A stretch of 7,115 nt of DNA from JAKFWF01 sp031367505. Lineage in GTDB: Bacteria > Pseudomonadota > Alphaproteobacteria > Rhizobiales > Hyphomicrobiaceae. The stretch is from assembly GCA_031367505.1 (NCBI GenBank), contig JANLPY010000726.1, forward strand, positions 1-7,115, read 5' to 3'. Position numbers and translations under genes: made by a program. Positions 1 through 5,333 of the stretch are shown here, one piece after another (the first letter of the stretch is position 1; the number at the start of each line of letters is the position of its first letter). Under the pieces are notes generated by a model, which worked only from the letters and a program-made list of their open reading frames with translations, did not search any database and was not told the origin of the DNA.

Positions 1-1
1 C

Positions 2-100
2 CCAACGCCGCCAACGTTACCGAGCCTTGGTGCCGAATGGTGGGACACCGTCAACGAGGTCCTGAATGTCTACACATCCAGCGGCTGGATTCAGCACTGA
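2..100 (+). CDS. C-terminal end of a tail appendage protein (5' end outside the window)
   Basis: Frame 2 is open from the left edge to a TGA at 98-100, giving the last 32 residues of a protein that begins upstream. The visible part has the cap P(S)LGAEWWDTVNEVLNVYTSSGWIQ. It matches the cap that ends the next gene (PGDQWWNTVSETLSVFINST.QW), so the two proteins are paralogous or share an exchanged C-terminal module. Caps of this form, WW followed by a short beta hairpin and a final W, are common at the ends of phage tail and fibre proteins. The stop codon is in the same frame as the following gene and only four codons before its start. Function is inferred from the paralogy and the operon; the size of the whole protein is unknown. 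Confidence 0.75.
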   Translation, partial: PTPPTLPSLGAEWWDTVNEVLNVYTSSGWIQH

Positions 101-104
101 GGAG
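100..104 (+). promoter_or_regulatory. Ribosome binding site fixing the GTG start at 113
   Basis: AGGAG overlaps the last base of the previous stop codon and lies 8 nt before GTG 113. An ATG at 106-108 is only 1 nt away and opens a frame with no phage-like content, so the GTG is chosen. Confidence 0.7.
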
Positions 105-112
105 CATGCATC

Positions 113-1390
113 GTGGCCTTTCCAATATCACCGACTGTTGGTCTTATTTACGCGAGTGCAAGTGGTACACGCTATCGCTGGAGCGGCGTGCAGTGGCTCG
201 TCGTTACCGGCGGCTCGATCGCTGCCGCAACTGTAACCTCGACAGCGGTTGGCGATGTTTCTTCTACCGATGTGCAGTCCGCCATCGGTGAGTTGTCTAG
301 TGAGAAGCTCGCGTTGCTCGGTGGCACGATGCTTGGCCCGGTCAACATGGGCGGCCAATCACTGAGCAATCTGCCAGCCCCGACGGCAGGCAGCGCACAG
401 GCGGCAACGGCTGCCTACGCCGAGAGCGTCGCGACGACTGCCGCTGCGAGCGCTACCGATGCCACCGCTCGATCAGCGGCGGCGGCTGCACAAACGACGG
501 CCAGCGCTGCATTGCCGGCAGCGAGCTACACGGCAGCCGACGTTCTAGCCAAGGTAATTACGGTTGGCGGGTCAGGCTCAAACCTGGACGCGGACAAGCT
601 CGATGGCCTCGATAGTACGGCGTTCACAAAAGTCTCCCAGATCGTCAACGATCTCGTGGCTGGCGGCTCGGCGGTTCCATTATCGGCGGAGCAGGGCAAG
701 GTTCTCAATCAGCTCGTCCTGACCGGCGTTGGCACGACAACGACCTACGCCAATCTTGCGGCTAGAAATTCTGCAATCAATATCAACGACGGCGATATGG
801 CCTATCTAACCGATAACGGATCATCGACTTGGGAGCTGCAGATCCGCCTTTCCGGCGCATGGGTCAAGCTCCTGTCGGGGACCGATCTCTCGGCGTCAGT
901 TGCAAGCGCGGTCCAGAAGGATGGCTCGGTCACGATGACCGGCAATCTGCCGATGGGTGGCAATAAAGTCACCGGCATGGCCAACGGCGCTGCGGCTACC
1001 GATGCGGTGGCCTATGGCCAGATCTCCGCGATTGGGTTCTCGGGCTCCGCGAGCGATCTCAGCACTGGCACAATCCCCGATGCACGGCTGCCAGCCCAGG
1101 GTGGTGGCGATGCAATGATCGCGATCGGCGGCGGCAACGTCACGCTAGCGGCCAGCGGTGTAACTGCTGCGACATACGGCTCCGCAACTCAGATTCCGAT
1201 CGTCGTGTTCGACGCGAAAGGCCGGGCAACGAGCGCCACCAATCAGTCCGTCATCATCACGAAGCTAACCGAATCCGCAACGGCCCCGGCCAGCCCGAGC
1301 CCTGGTGATCAGTGGTGGAATACGGTCTCGGAAACGCTGTCCGTGTTCATCAATTCGACCATCCAATGGCTCGACGTTTCAACTGCCTGA
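113..1390 (+). CDS. Tail-fibre-like appendage protein, 425 aa
   Basis: Probable structural component of the phage adsorption apparatus (tail fibre or spike). It starts at GTG behind AGGAG. In order: an N-terminal FPxSPxxGxxY...W motif (residues 3-28); an ST.VQ.AI.EL segment (51-60); a fibre repeat with MLGPVNMGG (73-81); an Ala-rich, probably coiled segment (95-140); NLDADKLDGLDSTAF (157-171); VPLSAEQGKVLNQ (188-200); a second copy of the fibre repeat with MTGNLPMGG (275-283); STGTIPDARLPA (317-328); TYGSATQIPIVVFDAKGR (354-371); and a C-terminal WW cap (398-421). All of these recur in phage tail fibres, where they form trimeric shafts. No catalytic motif, peptidase or intramolecular chaperone domain is recognisable. 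It shares modules with the partial gene before it and the gene after it. The fibre assignment is strong, but receptor and exact position on the tail are unknown. Confidence 0.85.
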   Translation: MAFPISPTVGLIYASASGTRYRWSGVQWLVVTGGSIAAATVTSTAVGDVSSTDVQSAIGELSSEKLALLGGTMLGPVNMGGQSLSNLPAPTAGSAQAATAAYAESVATTAAASATDATARSAAAAAQTTASAALPAASYTAADVLAKVITVGGSGSNLDADKLDGLDSTAFTKVSQIVNDLVAGGSAVPLSAEQGKVLNQLVLTGVGTTTTYANLAARNSAININDGDMAYLTDNGSSTWELQIRLSGAWVKLLSGTDLSASVASAVQKDGSVTMTGNLPMGGNKVTGMANGAAATDAVAYGQISAIGFSGSASDLSTGTIPDARLPAQGGGDAMIAIGGGNVTLAASGVTAATYGSATQIPIVVFDAKGRATSATNQSVIITKLTESATAPASPSPGDQWWNTVSETLSVFINSTIQWLDVSTA

Positions 1391-1392
1391 TC

Positions 1393-1397
1393 AGGAG
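1393..1397 (+). promoter_or_regulatory. Ribosome binding site fixing the ATG start at 1404
   Basis: AGGAG lies 6 nt before ATG 1404. The frame is open further upstream to 1305, but that stretch overlaps the previous gene and has no comparable site. Starting at 1404 also puts FPASP right after the start, as in the paralogue at 113. Confidence 0.8.
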
Positions 1398-1403
1398 AAT
1401 TTC

Positions 1404-2348
1404 ATGTCATTTCCCGCCTCACCGGCAACCAACCAGAGCTATACCGCCGCGAATGGAACAGTCTGGACATTTACTGGCACGCGCTGGAGTCCGACCCCAT
1501 CGGGTGGCGGATCAACCACAGATGCGAGTACCTTGACGACTGGGACTCTAGGCTCGGCGCGCCTACCTGCCTTCGGATCCGGCGACGCTGCGGTGGCTGT
1601 AGCGGGTGGTGCAATCACCATTCAACCCGGCGTCGTGACCCCGGCGAAGATGTCGAGCCTGTCTGGTCTCTCGGCGACTCAGGCGCAGAGTATTGCCAGC
1701 GCGATTGCGGGTGATGCGACGGCCAAGGCCGCTGTCATCGGTGCGACAAGCATCGATGCCCTGGCAGACGTTGACACAACGACCGCCACTCCGACTAACG
1801 GACAAACTTTGGTGTGGAACGGCGCGAACTGGGTACCAGGGGCTTCTGCGCCGGGCTCAAACGCCGTCACCAACGCGATGCTGGCGACGGCCCCTCCAAA
1901 TACGCTCAAGGGCAACAACGCAGTTGTCACCGGCAATGAGGGTGACCTCACGGCATCGCAAGCGCTGGGTGTTCTGGCGACAATCGCGACGGGCGACGCA
2001 AACCTTAAGGCGCTAGCGACCAAGCTGTCGTCGAGCGTTGGTGTGGTTGCAAACGCTGCGGCGACCGGAAGCATCTCGCTCGATTTGTCGGCTGGCGACG
2101 TGTTTGATTTGACGACGACGGGAAACATAACGCTGAACGCGTTGACCAATGGCACGGACGGAAAGGCATTCATTGTACGAATTCACTATAGCGGGACGCA
2201 TACCGTCTCGCTGAACGCGTCGGCATTCAATCATGGTGTCGCGTCGATAGCTTATACGAGCGCGGCAACGAAGTCTGATGATCTTGTCTACGTGTATCGA
2301 TCGGCGACGGCGAAGGCCGAGCTTATCGGCTTCAACACGGGCTTTTGA
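1404..2348 (+). CDS. Tail-fibre-like appendage protein, 314 aa
   Basis: Second fibre-like protein of the operon, 13 nt after the previous stop. Residues 1-28 repeat the FPxSP...NGTxWxFxGxRW motif of the preceding protein. Residues 43-77 (TTGTLGSARLPAFGSGDA and following) match residues 317-351 of that protein, so the cassette sits near the C terminus there and near the N terminus here. Then follow ALADVDTTT...NGQTLVWNGANWVPGA (119-147) and NAVTNAMLATAPPNTLKGNN (153-172), both recurring linker motifs of phage tail fibres. The last 100 residues are rich in beta-type sequence (SISLDLSAGDVFDLTTTGNI, ending in AELIGFNTGF) and probably form a terminal beta domain. No enzyme motif is seen. Role inferred: tail fibre or adhesin component. 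Confidence 0.82.
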   Translation: MSFPASPATNQSYTAANGTVWTFTGTRWSPTPSGGGSTTDASTLTTGTLGSARLPAFGSGDAAVAVAGGAITIQPGVVTPAKMSSLSGLSATQAQSIASAIAGDATAKAAVIGATSIDALADVDTTTATPTNGQTLVWNGANWVPGASAPGSNAVTNAMLATAPPNTLKGNNAVVTGNEGDLTASQALGVLATIATGDANLKALATKLSSSVGVVANAAATGSISLDLSAGDVFDLTTTGNITLNALTNGTDGKAFIVRIHYSGTHTVSLNASAFNHGVASIAYTSAATKSDDLVYVYRSATAKAELIGFNTGF

Positions 2349-2350
2349 CC

Positions 2351-3259
2351 ATGAGCCACATTTTTTTAGCAGCGAAACTGTTGGCGGCTATACCAATAGT
2401 TCCAGGCCAATCTGGCGCCTTGCCTGGAGGACCGGCTGGTTCCGCCTACAGTCAAACGCTCACGTCAACGGGCGGCAATGGCGCGATAACATACAGCATC
2501 GTTGCTGGCACATTGCCGCCGGGGTTGGCGCTGTCCAGCGGTGGTGTCATCTCTGGCACTCCAACGCCGGCAGGCAGCTACAGCTTCACCGTGCGCCGAA
2601 CCGATAGCGCCGGGACGACGAACAATACCATCTACTCGATACTCGTCGGATCTGCCGTTGTCCTATCAACGACGACCCTCACCGCGAGCGGCTCATACAC
2701 CGTCCTGTCTTACAACACGATGGTTGTTGAAGTTTGGGGAGCTGGTGGCGGAGGCGGTGGGTGGGGTAGCGTAACAACAGGAGGCACTGGTGGGTCGTCG
2801 ACCTTCCTGACGCTAACCGCCAACGGAGGTGCAGGCGGGGTGCCAGCTGGGTCTGCACCCCCTGGCGGAGCCGGTGGGACTGCGTCGGGCGGCGACACCA
2901 ACACCTCAGGCAGCGCCGGTGGACCTGGGGTCGGGAGCGGCTTCTTTTCCTTCTGCGGTCTTGGGGGCGGAGGCGGCAACGCACCAATCATCGGAGGAGG
3001 GGGCGCATCAAATTCCACGAACGGCCTCAATGGATTCCCAGCGACTGGCAGGGGTGGCGGAGGCGGCGGCGCGGTCGATGGTCTAGTGGGTGCGAGTGGC
3101 GGCGGCGGCGGCGGGTACGCCAAGAAGACTTACGCTGCCGGGTCTATTGCGGTTGGGACTGTCATACCATTCGTCGTTGGCTCGGGCGGAACAGTTGGTC
3201 CTGGGACACTTGTTGGCGGTACCGCCGGTGGTGGTCAGATCAAGGTCACAATTTCATGA
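2351..3259 (+). CDS. Tail tip/adhesin-like protein: Ig-like domain plus polyglycine-rich domain, 302 aa
   Basis: Probable receptor-binding or tail-tip protein. ATG 2351 is 2 nt after the previous stop and has no good ribosome binding site, so translation is probably coupled to the preceding gene; a TTG two codons earlier is a weaker alternative. Residues 30-98 match a putative Ig domain of the He_PIG type: YSQTLTSTGGNG.ITY, then LPPGLALSSGGVISGTPTPAGSYSF, then DSAGTT. A short beta segment ending in MVVEVWGAGGGGGG opens a glycine-rich region at about 124-300 with Gly runs and SSTF, GGGGG and GYAKKTY motifs, closing in GQIKVTIS. The hydrophobic start (IFLAAKLLAAIPIV) could be a strand or signal-like segment. 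Polyglycine domains of this look occur in phage tail tips and adhesins; the receptor role here is inferred. Confidence 0.82.
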   Translation: MSHIFLAAKLLAAIPIVPGQSGALPGGPAGSAYSQTLTSTGGNGAITYSIVAGTLPPGLALSSGGVISGTPTPAGSYSFTVRRTDSAGTTNNTIYSILVGSAVVLSTTTLTASGSYTVLSYNTMVVEVWGAGGGGGGWGSVTTGGTGGSSTFLTLTANGGAGGVPAGSAPPGGAGGTASGGDTNTSGSAGGPGVGSGFFSFCGLGGGGGNAPIIGGGGASNSTNGLNGFPATGRGGGGGGAVDGLVGASGGGGGGYAKKTYAAGSIAVGTVIPFVVGSGGTVGPGTLVGGTAGGGQIKVTIS

Positions 3260-3263
3260 GGGA
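3258..3263 (+). promoter_or_regulatory. Ribosome binding site favouring ATG 3271 over ATG 3256
   Basis: GAGGGA lies 7 nt before ATG 3271. ATG 3256 overlaps the previous stop (ATGA) and would add five residues (MRENA); it has no site of its own. The 3271 start gives a protein beginning MSYAIV. Confidence 0.6.
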
Positions 3264-3270
3264 AAACGCA

Positions 3271-3927
3271 ATGAGCTACGCAATCGTGTCCTCCGGCATC
3301 GTAGCGCGCGAGGAACTTGGGAACGGCGACTTCGTCTCGCCAGAAGGAATATCTACATCTTGGCAATCGGTTGGGTTGTGGTCAGGTGCCGAGCGAATGG
3401 CTGCGGGCATTTACGAAGTGCAGGAAGTCGTGCCGGCTATCGACGACCTTGTGTTCGCGTTTGCGCCTCCGACCTACGCCATCTCCGGTAGCATCGTTAC
3501 AAAGACGTTCCCTGTCGTGCCGAAAAATTGGTCAGATTCGGAAATGCAGGAACAGATCAAGCTGCGAGCCAAGTCACTCATCAACGCGTGGCGTGACGAT
3601 CGAATGGATAACCCCCTGCCCTTTTCGGGAAAAATCGTCGAGGCAGACGCGAAATCCCGTGAGAAGATTACGGGAGCAGCTTTGATGGCGCTTATCGCGC
3701 AGTCCACCGGGCAGCTCTACTCTCAATCGTGGACATGCGCAGATAATACCCAGCTCACACTGGATGCGGTCGGCATGATTTCCCTCGGCTCTGCGTGCTT
3801 CCAGAAAATCTCATCGCTGCATGCAGCGGCAGTGTCGGCAAAGGATGCGATCAGTAACGCAACGTCAGCGCAAGCCTGCCGTAGCGCTATCGAGTCGTTC
3901 AAGTCGGCCAACCCGATCGTCGCCTGA
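3271..3927 (+). CDS. DUF4376 domain phage tail-associated protein, 218 aa
   Basis: Last gene of the tail operon. The N-terminal half (1-80) has no recognised domain. Residues 88-200 match the DUF4376 pattern: R.KSLINAWRDDRMDNPLPFSG, then ADAKSREKITGAALMA, a WTCADN segment, LDAVGMISLG, SSLHAAAVSAKDAIS. DUF4376 proteins usually sit immediately after tail fibre genes in phages and prophages, some fused to tail fibre assembly-like regions. Its biochemical role is not known to me; helping assembly of, or capping, the fibre upstream is the usual guess. A start at 3256 would overlap the previous stop codon; 3271 is preferred because of the GAGGGA site. There are three cysteines (156, 176, 203) and no membrane segment or signal peptide. 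Confidence 0.82.
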   Translation: MSYAIVSSGIVAREELGNGDFVSPEGISTSWQSVGLWSGAERMAAGIYEVQEVVPAIDDLVFAFAPPTYAISGSIVTKTFPVVPKNWSDSEMQEQIKLRAKSLINAWRDDRMDNPLPFSGKIVEADAKSREKITGAALMALIAQSTGQLYSQSWTCADNTQLTLDAVGMISLGSACFQKISSLHAAAVSAKDAISNATSAQACRSAIESFKSANPIVA

Positions 3928-3934
3928 TCTAACC

Positions 3935-3957
3935 CGCGCCGCGACAATCCCGGCGCG
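3935..3957. repeat. Small inverted repeat after the tail operon
   Basis: CGCGCC (3935-3940) pairs with GGCGCG (3952-3957) over an 11-nt loop. There is no T-run, so alone it is not a convincing terminator, but it could stabilise the 3' end of either convergent transcript. Confidence 0.4.
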
Positions 3958-3965
3958 CAAACTGA

Positions 3966-3997
3966 GCCGGCCTGGGGAGACCTGGGTCGGCCTTTTT
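3966..3997 (+). terminator. Rho-independent terminator of the tail operon
   Basis: GCCGGCC (3966-3972) pairs with GGTCGGC (3985-3991), 7 bp including one G-T pair, over a 12-nt loop. C and then TTTTT (3993-3997) follow at once. It lies 38 nt after the DUF4376 stop and just before the convergent gene ending at 4003. On the - strand no T-run follows the hairpin, so it is read as acting on the + strand. Confidence 0.7.
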
Positions 3998-4002
3998 GCT
4001 GC

Positions 4003-4242
4003 TCACAACTTTGACAGCCTCTTGTACAGCGGCCCGTAGCGCGCGATCGAAGCCTTGGCCGCTTCGATCTGTTCCTCGGAGTCTTGGTCAGTCGTCAGCA
4101 GCGCAATGCCGCCGTCGACGTCGACCGCATGCACGAAGCTGCCGATCTCGAGCCCATGCCTGCGGAGAAGCTCATCTGTCAGGATGACAACGGTCTCTTC
4201 CCCGATTTTCTTGATTTCCAGACGCACCGAGGGCCTACTCAT
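4003..4242 (-). CDS. AbrB/MazE-type antitoxin-like DNA-binding protein, 79 aa
   Basis: Small protein with the layout of the AbrB/MazE swapped-hairpin family. Residues 6-47 read VRLEIKKIGEETVVILTDEL, then LEIGSFVHAVDVDGGIALLT, the usual beta-loop-helix-beta pattern. A C-terminal helix ends in IARYGPLYKRLSKL, like the toxin-contacting tail of MazE-like antitoxins often paired with Doc/Fic-type toxins. The canonical KxGNS turn is changed to KIGEE, so DNA contacts may differ. ATG 4242 is chosen because the protein then begins at the domain; its start overlaps the upstream stop by 8 nt (ATGAGTAG), indicating translational coupling. No toxin gene follows: the next thing downstream is the terminator of the convergent tail operon. 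If it is an antitoxin, its partner must be one of the two genes upstream. It may instead be a stand-alone regulator. Confidence 0.7.
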   Translation of the reverse strand: MSRPSVRLEIKKIGEETVVILTDELLRRHGLEIGSFVHAVDVDGGIALLTTDQDSEEQIEAAKASIARYGPLYKRLSKL

Positions 4243-4471
4243 TGCGAAGCCGATCCAACACCTCATCGCGGCGAGCCGCTCGCTGGCGGCTTTCGGTGTG
4301 ATATTTGATCGTCAATCGGGTGTCGGCCAGCAGCGCTTCCAGCACTGCGCGCTCCTCACTCGGCAATTTCGGATTGGCTAACGCTCCCTCGAGCAGCGCC
4401 TCCTCGGCCCGGAGTTTCGCGAGGGCCGCGTCGACAAGATCCTCGAAGGCATCGGCTTCTGCGCTGGACAT
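4235..4471 (-). CDS. Small helical hypothetical protein, 78 aa
   Basis: I do not recognise a family. From ATG 4471 the protein is almost entirely helix-forming: EADAFEDLVDAALAKL, RAEEALLEGAL, then a short NPKLPSEE turn, then RAVLEALLADTRLTI, and a strongly charged C-terminal helix RQRAARRDEVLDRLRNE. This suggests a helical hairpin or coiled-coil adaptor. It has no signal peptide, membrane segment or cysteine. The frame is open further upstream to 4558, but that would overlap the preceding gene by 79 nt and read Ser/Thr-rich low-quality sequence. ATG 4471 begins 8 nt after the upstream stop, with a weak GGTGA site. Its own stop overlaps the start of the MazE-like gene. The tight coupling implies that the three proteins act together. 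Confidence 0.6.
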   Translation of the reverse strand: MSSAEADAFEDLVDAALAKLRAEEALLEGALANPKLPSEERAVLEALLADTRLTIKYHTESRQRAARRDEVLDRLRNE

Positions 4472-4479
4472 TGATCGCG

Positions 4480-5241
4480 TCACCACTGTTTGCCGTTGAA
4501 AAAGTTCCTCGGCGGATCGATCCGTTTTGCTAGGCGTGGATGGGGCCGCCAAGTCCATACGAGTTCGATGGAATCGGCTGCCAACACCTCAAGCCCGATC
4601 CGGCGAGCATCTTTGCGCCTCAACAGCCTCAGGCACTTGGGCTTAGTCTTCGCATCTGAGCTGTCAAGCCGACCACCTTCGGGATCGTCCGGCGATGTAC
4701 AAGACAGCACTACGGAATAATGCTCAATGACTCGGCCAATGGCATGCTGGGCAGCGACAACCAACAAGTCGGTATCGGCGAACTGCGGATCAATCCATGC
4801 CCCGCGAAAATCAATAAGGTCGCCATCGTGACGATGCTCTTCAATGAATTTGGGCCATGCCTGATGGACAGCTTGTGCGATCAAGCCCTCGTCAGATTCG
4901 TCGAGGTCCATTGTCCGCAGAAATTCGATGTTGTCTTGGCAGGCCCCGATTGCATACGAGGCGAATTCCAGAGCACCGATACGGCGCTTGCCCTCTGACA
5001 GAACGCAAGAAATCCGGGAGCGGATAACGACGTCGTTTGCGCTATCGCCATGTATCCCGTATTCGCCACCGACGGGAGACACTTTGTGTACCTTGAAGCC
5101 AAGGACGACACCGGTGTGGTTCAATTCGATCTTGCCAGAGCGTCGCCGATCCTTGGCGATCTTGAGCAGGGTACGCTCCGGCGGAAGGCTGCCGCGACTT
5201 GATCGCGCCACGTTCCACACCTCGTCATTTGCTGCCAACAC
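4480..5241 (-). CDS. Hypothetical protein, possibly a degenerate GNAT-like fold, 253 aa
   Basis: First gene of a three-gene - strand cassette. No clear family is recognised. The middle and C-terminal parts have the element order of an acetyltransferase-like (GNAT) protein: a strand pair VLSEGKRRIGALEFASY (80-96); an acidic helical stretch RTMDLDESDEGLIAQAV (109-125); a strand DFRGAWIDPQFAD (144-156) followed by a helix LLVVAAQHAIGRVI, where acetyl-CoA binders carry RGxGxG/A; a strand YSVVLSC (175-181); and a helix-strand end LRLLRRKDARRIGLEVL...IELVW. The acetyl-CoA loop is missing, so it may be inactive or another fold. The start is uncertain: GTG 5241 is the most upstream start codon of a frame open back to 5397, while GTG 5211 has a GAGG site 8 nt before it. 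No ATG is in frame near the N terminus. Confidence 0.6.
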   Translation of the reverse strand: MLAANDEVWNVARSSRGSLPPERTLLKIAKDRRRSGKIELNHTGVVLGFKVHKVSPVGGEYGIHGDSANDVVIRSRISCVLSEGKRRIGALEFASYAIGACQDNIEFLRTMDLDESDEGLIAQAVHQAWPKFIEEHRHDGDLIDFRGAWIDPQFADTDLLVVAAQHAIGRVIEHYSVVLSCTSPDDPEGGRLDSSDAKTKPKCLRLLRRKDARRIGLEVLAADSIELVWTWRPHPRLAKRIDPPRNFFNGKQW

Positions 5242-5333
5242 GCAATATCTTGGACATCGCTGACGACCATAATCTGCTTCAGAATTGTGCCAGAAACAAG
5301 CCCTTCTGAAATTAATCCGAGCCGAGGCCGCCG

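Larger units (their letters stand above)
1..3997 (+). mobile_element. Phage/prophage tail appendage (host-recognition) module, left end cut by the window
   Basis: Five consecutive + strand reading frames, separated by 2 to 13 nt, all encode phage tail appendage-type proteins. The evidence is tail-fibre repeat motifs (NMGG...NL.APTA, DADKLDGLDS, VPLSAEQGKVL, ADVDTTT...NGQTLVWNGANWVPG), an Ig-like plus polyglycine tip protein, and a DUF4376 protein. A hairpin with a T-run lies downstream of the last gene. No capsid, portal, integrase or attachment site is in view, so whether this is an integrated prophage or a free phage genome cannot be decided here. The opposite-strand accessory genes to the right may belong to the same element. 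Confidence 0.75.

Noticed and set aside
1679..2173. 164-aa open frame on the - strand within the 314-aa fibre gene
   Set aside because: Low-complexity Ala/Val/Ser sequence produced by GC-rich antisense of a fibre gene; the + strand gene carries the recognisable fibre motifs.
2710..3123. 137-aa proline-rich frame on the - strand opposite the glycine-rich gene
   Set aside because: Poly-proline is the exact antisense of GGN glycine codons. It has no ribosome binding site and lies opposite a well-supported gene.
4469..4558. Upstream extension of the 78-aa protein to a start at 4558 (107 aa)
   Set aside because: It would overlap the preceding gene by 79 nt; ATG 4471, 8 nt after the preceding stop, is the simpler start.
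5276..5292. TGGCAC followed by GC, resembling a sigma-54 promoter on the - strand upstream of the 253-aa gene
   Set aside because: The spacing between the GG and GC elements is 12 nt instead of the required 10.
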